DNA of 64,000 nt, taken from positions 2,232,001-2,296,000 of the forward strand of contig JAHBBC010000002.1 of NCBI GenBank assembly GCA_019915015.1, given 5' to 3'. The position numbers and the translations under genes are program-made. Shown here in pieces: positions 46,701-57,600 of the stretch. The DNA comes from Auriscalpium vulgare. Taxonomy: Eukaryota > Basidiomycota > Agaricomycetes > Russulales > Auriscalpiaceae. How positions within the stretch are numbered: position 1 is the first letter of the stretch; each line of letters opens with the position of its first letter. The notes beneath the pieces were generated by a model that saw nothing but the letters and a program-made list of their open reading frames with translations, searched no databases and was not told where the DNA came from.

Positions 46701-47162
46701 GCATTCTCACCAGATGGCCAAAGCATTGCCTCAGGGTCAGCGGACAATACTGTGCGGGTCTGGAATGCAAGCACCGGGACCATAGTTGCAGACCCAATAA
46801 AGGGGTGGGCAGATAATGTCAGCTCTGCTGTATGCTCTCTGGATAAGCAGGGCATTGTCTCAGCATCAGATGACATCACTGTGCCTGTCAAGGAAATGAA
46901 AAGAGAGGTCCTTCTCAATCCTGTACCTCAGGGACAGAGGGAGAATTGCACTGGTTTTACAGATCAATCTATAATTGATGAACATGGCTGGATGAGCTGC
47001 GGACCATCTAGCCTGCTCTTGGGGATTCCTCCTATACACAGAAGTGGTCTCCATAGGCCAAGCAATGTGTGGATCAGGGGGTCAGCACAGGAGACTATCT
47101 TGGACCTACAGAATTTTGTTCATGGAAGAGATTGGATTCAATGCTTTGAGGAGCAGGCGTGA
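40771..47162 (+). pseudogene. NLR2: C2-like / NACHT / WD40 receptor interrupted by one in-frame TAG
   Basis: Exons inferred at 40771-40817, 40881-40916, 40971-41035, 41092-41245, 41315-41415, 41471-41748, 41799-41849, 41900-42101, 42155-42343, 42392-43932 and 43989-47162; five exons have the same length as, or differ by multiples of three from, their NLR1 partners. Domains: C2-like (VIRAYGLPRIK), helical region, NACHT with Walker A GQAGTGKS near 430 and Walker B VVVIDALDES, then about 21 WD40 repeats and a tail matching NLR1 (CTGFTDQSIIDEHGW ... NFVHGRDW). The codon at 45783-45785 is TAG where other repeats have TGG, after which the same frame runs on to the natural stop. The product would be cut to about 1486 aa, keeping 12 repeats. 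It could be a null allele, a truncated functional receptor, or read through. Confidence 0.85.
44260..46870 (+). repeat. NLR2 WD40 array, 129-bp unit, about 21 repeats
   Basis: Units code for SVAFSPDGQSIASGS.DRTVRVW(D/N)A(T/S)TG. Most are nearly identical in DNA. Two alternating kinds, WDATTGATV and WNASTGAMV, are mixed in blocks, and the last three or four units (from about 46560) are clearly more diverged, as expected at the edge of an array homogenised by exchange. The first unit lacks one codon (DRTVVW instead of DRTVRVW). Confidence 0.93.
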
Positions 47163-47533
47163 TAGCCATTTCATGATTGAAGTCTGGCCATGTAGACATG
47201 TTTTGGAGATTAATTATCATGGTTACTTGGTGTTTGATTATTATTTAAAATTTGTATAGTCTCTTGTATTAGAAACTTGTGGGTGAATGTACCATCATAT
47301 TGATATTCTTGGTATAGTAAGTACTACCTAGAAGTTCTCGCAACGACCATTGAATCCTTCTTGTGTGGGCCAAAAGTTGATGTTCATTGACAGCCTGAGC
47401 TGTCTGCAAAGGGATATACAATAAAGCTATTATAGCATAGCAATAGCCTAACAGTACCCATCCCATTGTAGACTATCAGCCACATAGCTTGCATCAATCA
47501 TCCAGGCAACACCTGCTGACTACAATTGCTCAC

Positions 47534-48670
47534 TCCTCATCATCATCATTGTGTAATAGGATGAACCGTATGTCTGGCCCAGGCGTCATCTGCAACGAAT
47601 ACATGGGCATCGCACACTTGCTGCTTGATTGGAATAACGGCACCTGCACAGGCTGAGCCTTCCATCCCGGAGGGGGCATATACACGATTGCCCAGAAGTC
47701 CTGCCCTGCAGTCCAGAGCGGCAGTCAGATTTGGTACGCAGAACCTAGGAATGTGGCTGCTTACCACTGTGGGACGTGTCACCAAGAATGTCGCAGTCGG
47801 GCGGAATCACAGTGTAGTATGCGCGTTCATGGCCCAAACCTTCGGCTTGTGGACATCGTCGGTAGGAGTGTTGGATATCAGCAGTTCAGGGGACGGCGTG
47901 TGGACAGCCGTTGGCACATGGTGTTCAGCTTCACTCAGATGCGGCGAGGATGTCAGTTCCGCATAGTGTACCAGTGTGCAGATGCTCACCACCCTCTGCA
48001 AGCTGCCGACGGCTCATTTGAAGGGCTCAATGATCATTTGACAGGGTTGTTTCATTTTGGAGATCCAGATGTATGGAACTTATGTGCCTGGTGCATTTTC
48101 TCAACTACAGCAGCGCGCAGCGGCACAAGGTTGATGTGCAGAGGCAAGGCCTGGAGGAGCAAAAGCAGCGGGGCGAGGGGCGCGACAGCCTGAGTGTGCG
48201 CTTGCTAGTCCTGCGCGAGTGACTGTTGGTCCTGCAGCATCCGTAAGGCACGATTCTGGTCCTGCACGAGTTGGGGATAGCGCATGGCGCGAGGTCAGGT
48301 TGAGCGTTACGAGAGCAATGTAGGACGCACCGTGCGGAGTGCATCAAGCTTAGAGTCAAGTGCGGTCTTTTGTAGGACACTCTGTTGAGCTCGGTACAGA
48401 TAATGGCGACCTTGCGGGTTTCGACAAGTTCACCGACTGCCTTCTGGAGCATTGTCTGGCAGTGGTTGACTGTAGGAAATATGTAAGTGTGCATATCATT
48501 GGCCCCTCCGACCGGGTTCTAGCGTACTCAAAATGGGGCGGCGCATAGGGAAGGGGGGCATGGATGATGGGGCCAGATAGAGGAAACGCACCAGTCTGCA
48601 CGATGAAGTCCGCCGCCTTCTCCCGCGCGCTCTCAGCATCTTCGCCGACGCGCACGATCTCGCGCCGCGC
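47534..48670 (-). pseudogene. Degraded intron-containing gene, unknown function
   Basis: Coding-like pieces appear in order on the minus strand: REIVRVGEDAESAREKAADF (near 48640), VGELVETRKVAIICTELN (near 48430), an intron from about 48332, LRMLQDQQSLAQD then a TAG, LGHERAYYTVIPPDCDILGD (near 47815), an intron ending CTGCAG, and QDFWAIVYMPPPGWKAQ ... YSLQMTPGPDIRFILLHN ending at about 47534. The pieces read as one protein with splices, but at least one in-frame stop (near 48210) interrupts it and I could not close all phases. No named domain recognised. Confidence 0.45.
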
Positions 48671-49370
48671 TGATACGCTATCACCCGGGACGGACCCTAG
48701 CGGGGCGTGCGGCGAGTGCCTCTCAGGACAACAACCACCAACACTGCCTCCTACACGTCGCGATCCAAACCGGGTGACTAGACTTGCAGAGTGGGAAGGT
48801 GTTCGTGTTGCTGTCGCGCTTCGCGCCCTCCCGCGGTCGTGCGGGGCCACCTCCTACCGCCTAAACACCAAACTAAACACTCACCTGCCTTCGGATGCCC
48901 TCTACTGCATCCGCCTCCGAGTGCTTCGCAACCGTGTGCGAAGCGTCCGCCTATGGGCCGTCGCGCCCCCTCTTGCCTGTCCGCCTGCCTACCTGTGCCC
49001 ACATCGGTGGGATCCTGCCTTCCTAAGTCTGGTAGCGCCTCAGGCTACAGTTTCTGTGAGGTAAAGGGTGTGGGTAGCTTGCGCCGCCCACAGGTTGATT
49101 GGGTTGCTCCATCTCGTGCAGCTCCCTAAGTAGTGTCTCTACCTACGTTGCTAAGCCCTCCCGATCTAGCCCGTTCCGGCGATCCGTTCCGTCGCCAGTC
49201 CCGGTTGCTGCTGGGTTGCCGGACCGCGTTCCCATCACCCACGCTCCCGCGACCCTGCGCATTGCATGCTGCTTCCCCGTCTCGCAACGTCTTGCTACAC
49301 GCTTGCCCGCGGCCTGAACCTATCATTTCTCCCCCCAACTGAAACTGCAACTGTCCCCAGTTGCCAGGAA
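48671..49370. other. Unassigned GC-rich sequence
   Basis: Short overlapping frames on both strands with Pro/Arg/Ser-rich composition and no domain; I see no supported gene. Confidence 0.35.
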
Positions 49371-49383
49371 CCGCGCGGAAACG

Positions 49384-49392
49384 GCATATAAG
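49384..49392 (+). promoter_or_regulatory. Candidate TATA box
   Basis: GCATATAAGAGC lies about 50 bp before the coding-like segment that begins near 49435. Fungal core promoters often carry such a box 40-60 bp upstream of the transcription start. Support is positional only. Confidence 0.35.
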
Positions 49393-49434
49393 AGCTCGCG
49401 ACCTTTTGCGATAACATCGCTGTAGCATCCCTTT

Positions 49435-49670
49435 GCCGATTTCTGTCCCGCAATATCCCTCCCCGCCGCCTCTGCCACCGCCGACAACCTCGACCTCCTC
49501 AGCCTGTTGACGCAGGCCCCCTTTGCTGGTTTTGACCTTGGGGATGCCAACCGGGAGGTTACGCTGCGTCTAGAGTGGGCCGACAAAGTCAACCAACTTG
49601 TGGTGCGTTCTGGTCCCCGACCGCGTCTTTCCCGGCTTGACTGATGATGGACTCAACAGGCGTCCCTGTA
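49435..49670 (+). pseudogene. Cut-off exon of an unknown gene
   Basis: The frame reads FADFCPAISLPAASAT, then LLSLLTQAPFAGFDLG and VTLRLEWADKVNQLV, then an intron starting GTGCGTTCTGG (about 49611) and ending CTCAACAG (about 49659). The next exon is broken after about 9 bases by AT-rich sequence that begins GTAGGTCAATTGATATTAG. No ATG in frame was found upstream. This looks like a gene fragment severed by a rearrangement or insertion. Confidence 0.4.
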
Positions 49671-49679
49671 GGTCAATTG

Positions 49680-50412
49680 ATATTAGTACCGATAGTGATC
49701 GGTCAGTCCATTTTTATTACAGACCGATAACAAACTTTGTATTACGTTGACAAGCCCCGTCCCGCGCTGGGAGGGGATCTCGACTGTCTTTTCGCATTTT
49801 CGACCAAGTCCTTGGTCACGTGACCTCGGCCTTCCTGCGCCACGATCGGAACGCCCCGCCGACTCCCACGCTGCTCGCACCACGCGCCCCCAGTCGCCAC
49901 ACGCTCGCCAGCACAGCATTTCCCACGCCCGTCACGACGCATCAGATTTCCATCAGACTTGTACAGCCTGGTCGCACAACAGCCACGCTCGGCGCTACGC
50001 AGCTCCGGAGCTCTCACGCCATCCGAGTACCGCCTCAGTCGCCCATTGTCCGCTCGCCCATTGTCCGCCCCACGATTCCGACTACCCCGGCGTCCTCCAA
50101 CTCAGCGCTACCGACTCGCCCGCTTCCCCCCGATGCGCCCTAGCGCCTTACGACCCGCGCTACGCCCCCGCAGTCACGACGCAACTTGCGATCGACACGT
50201 GACCCAGTCGCGACGCGCGTCGGGAGTGTGGCACTCCGAACGTTCGCAATCGAAAGACGCAGCCTCGTGCCCGCATCATCGGACCACCGTTATCGTGCTC
50301 GATATGGCGCTCCTTGTCTATTCCCGCGCTCCCCAACGCTGTTTCCCACAGTCGACGACAGAGCGGATCGTTTCCCGCGCCGTTTCCTTTGTCCTTTGAC
50401 AGCGCTGATCGT
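49680..50412. other. Sequence left of the RTE-D LTR, possibly a diverged LTR
   Basis: Starts with an AT-rich stretch containing the imperfect inverted repeat ACCGATAGTGATCGGT (49689-49704). From about 49795 it shares short blocks with the RTE-D LTR in the same order, such as CATTTTCG followed by TCACGTGACCTCGGCC. It may be an old relative of that LTR. Also contains CGCCCATTGTCCG in tandem near 50040. Confidence 0.35.
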
Positions 50413-51861
50413 TGATACGCCTGCCCAGCCGTCTAGCGGAGAAACACCCGAATTTTGGCATTTTCGGCATCTTCCGAAATCACGTGACCTCGGCCTGCCG
50501 GCCTCGGTCCGCACCATCAGGTTTCACTACCACCCCGCAGCGTCTATCGAAAGCGCCCCAAACGCACTCGAAATAGCCTACACGCCCCACCAAGCGCCCC
50601 GAGCCACACGCCACAATCCTACGGCCCCGCACAACAAGTCACCCAGCGGCTATCTGACTCGGAGCCACACGCCACAATCCTTCCCCGCCGTGATGCGCCG
50701 CTGTCAATCATACTTCCCTTCTGCGTTCCCCGATTTCTCGATATTCCCCACATCTCGATCCACGATACGGTCCCGCCTACGTTAATCCACAGCCGTCCGA
50801 GATAGGCAGGAGCGCTACACAACGAGCCAAGACCGCCCGTCGTATGTCCCTCCCTTCAATTTACACTCGGAATACATCGGATACCCCGCTCGACTTTACG
50901 ATACACCACCAGCGCCTTACGATATAAGCGCTAGCGCGCTAAACGCACTTCGCCCCCTAGCGGCGATCGTAAGTCGGAACTAAACCTAAATCCGTCCGTA
51001 ATTCAACGATCCTCTCTTGCCACATCCCTCGTATACTCACTCCCCCGCGTCCACTTCGTACACCCCGTGATATCTGACCCACGTCTACCGCGTTTTAGAT
51101 CGTATTTGTCTTCACTATGTCACGTCCGTACGATACGGATTTCTGACTCGCTTGTCGTACAAATAGTTCTGAGTCGCTAGACAGACAGAATAACAAGTTA
51201 CTATTCCCCCTCGTACTCAGGATCTCGAAAGAGCGCCTGAAGTGGTCTGACTTCACCACAACCCGTCGCTCTAGTTCTTAGACGCACGAAACTTCGACAC
51301 CAATACCACGCCGCAATATCAATACAAATACCAATACCGCGACCCTCGACAAAATCCCCTCTTGCCCTTCGAAATCTCCCTACGCCTCGCTACTCTCCCC
51401 CTCGACACCCCGCACCTTCAACGCAGAGATCAGGCCTATATACGCCCCTCTGTTCCTTCGTCACCGCCTCATACTTCGTCCCTCTCGCCCTCGATATATT
51501 CCCCCGACCATTGCCACCGCTGCGTAATTCCCCTTCGACTCTCGAAATAGTCCTTGCGTCCCCTCCGACATTCCTAGCTTCCGTGACACATTCTTGGGAG
51601 CTCGCCCGTCGCGTCTCCAGCACTGTATCATTTCGGTGATCCGTGCCGTGTCTAGCTCTCGCACTATCGTCCTCTCCCCCAGCCTCTCGCGCCCTCCGAT
51701 TCAAGTCCTAGTCACTGTGTCCCACTTGTACACCGAGCAGGATTTGCCGTGCGTAGTCTCGGGACCCTGACTGCACTCCCTCAACTCGATACGTTCACTA
51801 CTGCGCTCTGAGGATTGGACATCAATATATATCCGCCTCACTACCAGTTGGACGCCCATCA
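50413..51861 (+). repeat. RTE-D 5' LTR, about 1449 bp
   Basis: The left edge is set by the point where similarity to the right copy starts (TGATACG). The right edge, CCCATCA, is set by the LTR fragment at 20654-20854, which diverges at the same point, and by a TGG primer-like sequence a few bases on. It has TG...CA ends. It contains a CACGTG site near 50482 and pairs with 62785-63500 over its first 717 bp. Confidence 0.75.
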
Positions 51862-51865
51862 ACTT

Positions 51866-51883
51866 TGGAGCCCACCGCGAGGG
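51866..51883 (+). promoter_or_regulatory. Candidate RTE-D primer binding site
   Basis: TGGAGCCCACCGCGAGGG begins four bases after the LTR end. Primer sites of LTR elements usually start TGG because they pair with the CCA end of a tRNA. I could not match the rest to a specific tRNA from memory. Confidence 0.45.
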
Positions 51884-52334
51884 TCAAGTCAGAATTCCTC
51901 CGCAACTTCCATCCGCACCTGCTCCCTTTCAAACCTATCATCTCCGGTCGCACGCAGACGACGTACGACAAACCCATATCATCTACCCAGCCCCCCTCTC
52001 CGACGACACAGCCGAAGAAGAGGATAGTCCGGAAGCCGCAGACGTTCCCCTCCCCGCAAGTCCGGAGCCAATCGTCCCTGTAGCCGAAGAAGAATTCTCT
52101 ACCCGGTATCACGTACCAGGCGGATTTCGCACACCTTCCCCGCAGCTTCCACCTCTTCCCCCACTTTCCGATCTCACCCCGCTACACCCGAGTAATCCTC
52201 CAACTCCACACACACCTCCCTCGCCCTCGCCTGTTATTTCGAAACCCCTCTCGATCACCCATCTAATTCCGATCCCTCGAAATATCCCCGTGCCCCCACG
52301 CAATATCCCAGCCCCACCAGCACCTCTCCCAATC

Positions 52335-54623
52335 ATGGCCGCAATCATTCCCATGCCCGCTCGCAAGTCGCGTACTGCACCCGTCTTTGACCCAGCGAAG
52401 CCGCGCGAAATTCGCCGCTACTGGGAAGATCTCGAGCCCGCACTCGCGCAAGCTGGTATCACCGGAAATCGGGAGAAGAAGGACTGGTCCAAATTCTACG
52501 TCCCCTCGGGCGAGGCAGACATGTTTGACTCGATGCCAGAGTTTACGGGCAACAACACGTATGAGGAATTCAAGACCGCAGTTGGCAAACTGTATCCAGG
52601 AGCCGAAGAAGACCGAGCGTACACATTAGCGGACCTGGAGTCACTGGTCCTGAAGACGCGCACCAAGACGGACCTGACGTTGGACAACTTTGCCGTATAC
52701 CACCGCGAATACCTGACCATATCCGGGTTTCTTGTACGCAAAGGACGGCTCTCGACAATGCAACAAAATCGAGAATTCTCCCGCGGCATTCCCGACTTCG
52801 TCTGGCTCACTCTAAATCCGCGTCTGCAGATTAAGAAGCCAGATGTCGAGCCTGGCGAAGCGTATGAGATTGCCGATGTTCACCAAGCCGGGAAATTCGT
52901 CCTCGCCTCGGCCACCGACACCTTTCGAAATGTCGGTCACGTAGCTGCGGTCAACATACCCATCCCCGCCGTCCGAATCACCTCTCCCACGCCCGAGCTG
53001 AGCATCAAAACCGAAGATATCCTTGCGCAACTAGTCCGCACCCTCATGCAGGGTGGCAATTTACCAAGCGTCACTTCCACTTCCACCAGCGCGGCACCTG
53101 TTGCAAAAGCCTCAGCAACTCCCACAGCCACGACAGCAGCCGATGATGCCAAGTCCGCCGCTATGACCCGCCTAGCCGGCCGGTGTCTTTATTGCGGATC
53201 GTCGGACCATCGCATCAGCGCGTGCACCATTGTGGAAGAAGACATACGCACCGGAGTTGTCGTTCGCAATGGAGAAGGAAGGGTCACGCTCGCCAATGGT
53301 TCCTACGTCCCCCGCACAATTTCGGGTGACTTCCTACGCGATCGCGTGCAGGAATGGTACAGGCGCAATCCTAGCGTCAAACCAGTTGCCCAGTTGATGT
53401 TCGAAACGAGCACCACCCGAAACCCCAACATCCTCGAATTATCCAAGGTCGATCGGATTCAATTCCTAGAGGAGGAACTGGCCGCTTTGCGCGGAAGAGA
53501 GAGTTACGCGCAAGAGACCTACGCGCAGATCTTCGACGGGGTCGAAATCACCCGCGCAGCCCGAGCAAAGCCGCGCGACGTGGTACCCGCACCCTCAGTC
53601 CCTCCCCCAGCTCCCGCCCCAGCAGCAGAAGTCGAAGCGCCAGTTCAGTCGCCTCAGCACCCATATCGAAATGCCAAGGATGCTACAGGCGCACCGGTCA
53701 AAGCCAAGACCACGCCTGCCGATCCACCCAAAGCTAAGGCACCAGAACCCGCATTTCGACACGCTGCCCCCATCCATCGACCAGAGATTGCCGACACCAT
53801 CTACGCTCGCGCTATGAAGACAGCCCAAATCACGCTCACACCGGAGGAACTACTGTCACTTGCACCAGAAGTACGCGCCAAGTTCCGGGACGCGGTCACG
53901 CCGCGTCGCGCTGCTACCACTCAAGCTGCAGTACCTCCGTGCAAGGCCTCAGTTGAAGAAGTGCCGGATGAAGAATTTGTTTCAGCAGCCGCAGCAACTG
54001 AAGCGGCTGAGAACAAAGCATTCCTCCACTATCTGCCCGACCCACGCACTGCTACCAAGGAGGACCTCTGGACAGAGAAGGAAGGCGATTTCTACATGGC
54101 CGACCCTATTGAAATGTACCTCAACGGAGTAGGAGATGCGAACGACAGCGACAATGATTGCCTCATCGTTGCTAGAGAGTCTCACGCATTACGCTCCATC
54201 GACGGACTCATTGCCAACCGAGTGGCAATAGAATGTCTCCTCGATCCCGGGTCTCAAGTCATCGCCATGTCGGAAGAAGTCTGTCATTTTCTAGAGCTCC
54301 ATTATACCCCGGACATCAAGATTAGGCTTCAAAGCGCAAATCGTCAATATTCAGAATCCCTAGGACTTGCGCGCAATGTCCCCGTTCGCTTTGGGAACAT
54401 GACGATTTACCTCCAGATTCACATCGTCCGAAATGTCGCCTACGACATCCTATTGGGCAGACCCTTCGACGTCTTGACCGAGTCGGTCGTCCGCAACTAC
54501 GCCAATGCGGACCAGACAGTCACGATGGTCAACCCAAATGGAGGCGCTACGCTCACACTCCCGACATTCCCTCGAGGCCACCATCGGTTTCGCGACGAGC
54601 AAGTTAAACAACAACGCACTTGA
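52335..54623 (+). CDS. RTE-D gag-protease
   Basis: I take the ATG at 52335; the frame is open for a few codons before it. Gag starts MAAIIPMPARKSRTAP and continues with helical capsid-like sequence (REIRRYWEDLEPALAQAG, SLVLKTRTKTDLTLDNF). A zinc knuckle CLYCGSSDHRISAC lies near residue 290. After a Pro/Ala-rich linker the aspartic protease is visible: IECLLDPGSQVIAMS and YDILLGRPFDVL. It overlaps pol, which is in the +1 frame. No lesion is seen in this ORF. Confidence 0.88.
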   Translation: MAAIIPMPARKSRTAPVFDPAKPREIRRYWEDLEPALAQAGITGNREKKDWSKFYVPSGEADMFDSMPEFTGNNTYEEFKTAVGKLYPGAEEDRAYTLADLESLVLKTRTKTDLTLDNFAVYHREYLTISGFLVRKGRLSTMQQNREFSRGIPDFVWLTLNPRLQIKKPDVEPGEAYEIADVHQAGKFVLASATDTFRNVGHVAAVNIPIPAVRITSPTPELSIKTEDILAQLVRTLMQGGNLPSVTSTSTSAAPVAKASATPTATTAADDAKSAAMTRLAGRCLYCGSSDHRISACTIVEEDIRTGVVVRNGEGRVTLANGSYVPRTISGDFLRDRVQEWYRRNPSVKPVAQLMFETSTTRNPNILELSKVDRIQFLEEELAALRGRESYAQETYAQIFDGVEITRAARAKPRDVVPAPSVPPPAPAPAAEVEAPVQSPQHPYRNAKDATGAPVKAKTTPADPPKAKAPEPAFRHAAPIHRPEIADTIYARAMKTAQITLTPEELLSLAPEVRAKFRDAVTPRRAATTQAAVPPCKASVEEVPDEEFVSAAAATEAAENKAFLHYLPDPRTATKEDLWTEKEGDFYMADPIEMYLNGVGDANDSDNDCLIVARESHALRSIDGLIANRVAIECLLDPGSQVIAMSEEVCHFLELHYTPDIKIRLQSANRQYSESLGLARNVPVRFGNMTIYLQIHIVRNVAYDILLGRPFDVLTESVVRNYANADQTVTMVNPNGGATLTLPTFPRGHHRFRDEQVKQQRT

Positions 54624-57600
54624 AGACTTAGAGGAAGGAGAATCCATTGCCATGATACTCGAAGGCGATGGAGACGACGTCCGCGTCCTCGCATATACCC
54701 CCATAGATTCCTCGGACGAGTCCGCGGTCAAACACGCATACATCACCGCTTCTGAAGCTCAATCCCATCTTCCCGAATATGTCGCCCCCGCTTTCTTGCA
54801 GAACATATGCCCCGCACCCCCTCGTAATCCTCCAGCGACTCCCGACTCTTATCTTGGACCTCAACAGAATATTCCGAAAACCTCAAGACCCGCGGTTCCC
54901 ATTTCGACTCAACATCTTGACACGCCCACTTCGAAATTCAGTGGGCACGCTACGGACTCGCCGCATAATTCCTGGGAACCACATACGACAAATTCCCCTC
55001 ACTCAGAACCCCAGTCTCGTGCTACGTTTATAGGCAAGAAGAAGTACAAGCCAGTCGCACTCAAAGTGCGCCCAGTTCTCGGAACACTCCCTGACGGATT
55101 CAGGATTGAGCGCAATATTCTTGGAGACCCGCTAGAATCAATGCCCCCACTTGCCACACACCCCCCCGCATTCACGCCGACTGGTCGATACACACAGGAA
55201 CGCCACGACGCCATGGATAACTTGCCCAATTTCGAATTCCTCACCCCCACCGAACGCGACCTCCTTCACGATGTCATTTCGAAACAAAACGAAGCGTTTG
55301 CTTGGGACGACACCGAGCGCGGCAGCTTCAAAGAAGAATACTTCCCTCCCATCAAGATTCCAGTCGTCTCCCACGTCCCGTGGGTAGAGCGGAATATCCC
55401 TATTCCCCCTGGAATCCACAATGAGGTCTGCGGAATTATTAGGAAGAAGATTGCCGCCGGTGTCTATGAACCCTCCAACTCCTCATACCGTTCGAAATGG
55501 TTTTGTGTTGCGAAGAAGGACGGGAAGCTCAGGATCGTCCACTCCCTCGAACCGCTCAACGCCGTCACGGTCGCACACTCAGGAGTCCCACCCATTCAAG
55601 AACACCTCGCTGAACAATTTGGCGGACGTGCTTGCGGCGGTATTCTTGGCCTTTACGTCGGTTATGACGAGCGCGTTATTGACGAGCGATCCCGCGACTT
55701 CACCACCTTCCAAACCCCATACGGCGCGCACCGACTCGTCACCCTACCAATGGGTTGGACGAATTCCGTTCCTATCTTTCACGACGACGTCACATTCATT
55801 CTTCAAGACGAGATCCCGGACTACACCATCCCCTTCATCGACGACGTGCCTATAAAAGGCCCAGCTTCCGACTATAGAAATCCCGACGGCACCTACGAAA
55901 TGATCCCAGAGAATTCCGACATACGGCGCTTCGTCTGGGAACATTTCCAGAACGTCAACCGTATCCTGCAGCGCATGCGTTATTCTGGCGGTACATTCTC
56001 CGGCACCAAGTCCATCCTCATCTCGCGCGAATTCACCGTCCTCCGCCACCTTTGCACACCCGAAGGTCGCAAAGCAGATCCTACCACCATCTCAGCAATC
56101 ACCAACTGGGGTCCGTGTAAAGATCTGTCGGACATCCGCGCATTTCTAGGGACTGTCGGAGTTTGCCGCATATTCATCAAGGATTTCGCCAAGCACGCAT
56201 GGCCTCTCACAAAGCTCACTCGCAAAGGCGTCGAATTCGAGTATGGCCCAGCCCAACTTGAGGCTCAAGAATACCTCAAGGACGCTCTAGTGCATTCCGG
56301 AGCACTGAAGGCCATCGACTACAAATCCCCTGCTCCAGTTATCCTCGCCGTCGACACTTCCTATATTGCTGTTGGGTATATCCTCGCCCAACAGGATCTT
56401 GACAACGCCAAACGCCGCCACTATTCACGTTTCGGATCCATTTCGCTCAACGACAGAGAACACCGCTCCTCCCAACCCAAGCTAGAAATCTACGGCTTAT
56501 TCCGAGCCCTCCGTGCGCTCAGAGTATACCTTATTGGACTTCAAAATCTCATCGTCGAGGTCGACGCATCTTCCATCAGCGGTATGCTGAAGAATCCGGA
56601 CCTAGTACCCACAGCAAGCATCAATCGCTGGATTATAGCGATTCTAGCCTTCAAATTCCTGCTGCGCCACGTCCCCGGAATTTTTCACGGCCCCGACGGA
56701 CTTTCTAGACGTGTCCGACAACCCGGTGATCCTGAAGAGCCACTCGACGGCGATTTCGACGACTGGCTCGACAACTTATACGGATTTCTAGTTGCCACCG
56801 TCACCCCGAATGATCCAGAACCAGTCCCGCACTCTCCCATTTCCTCCCCCACAAGCCTCGCAGTTTTCGCCTTGACCGAGGACGGTCAAGAGTTCAATAA
56901 GGAGGAGGAGCCAGGGCTCGAGTACAGCGAAGTACCACGCACGGAAGGAGCGCGAAAAGCAGATCGCCGCCTCCTTGAAGTGCAGCAGTGGTTAGACAAC
57001 CCCACTCGCCCCAGCAATATTTCCGACACCGCCTTTGGCACCTTCGTCCGCTACACCACACACTTCTTTCTCGACGGAAATCGACTCTGGAGAAGATCTG
57101 GAGACGGTGCACACAAACTCATTCCCCATCCCAATCGCCGCATTGCTATCCTCACCAACTGTCATGACAAAGTCGGCCACCGTGGAGTATTCGCTACCCG
57201 CTCTCTCATTGGGGAACGCTTCTGGTGGCCCTCCTATGAAGCCGATGCAATGTGGTATGTCCGGACATGCATCGTCTGCCAACATCGCCAAAAGCTACAG
57301 ATCTTAATGCCGCCCACCGTCGCAATGCCCGCCTCATTATTCGCCAAAGTCTACGTCGACACTATGTTTATGCCCGCGTCAAATGGCTACCGCTACATCG
57401 TCCAAGGCCGTTGCTCTCTTACGGCCTGGCCCGAATTTCGACTACTCAAGAAGGAGAACTCTGCACAAATCGCCGATTTTGTGTATGAGAATATCCTCAA
57501 CCGATGGAACTCACTATGCGAAATAGTCACGGACAACGGAGGACCTTTCGTCAAAGCGCTGGTCCAGCTAGAGAAGAAATATCACATCCGTCACATTCGA

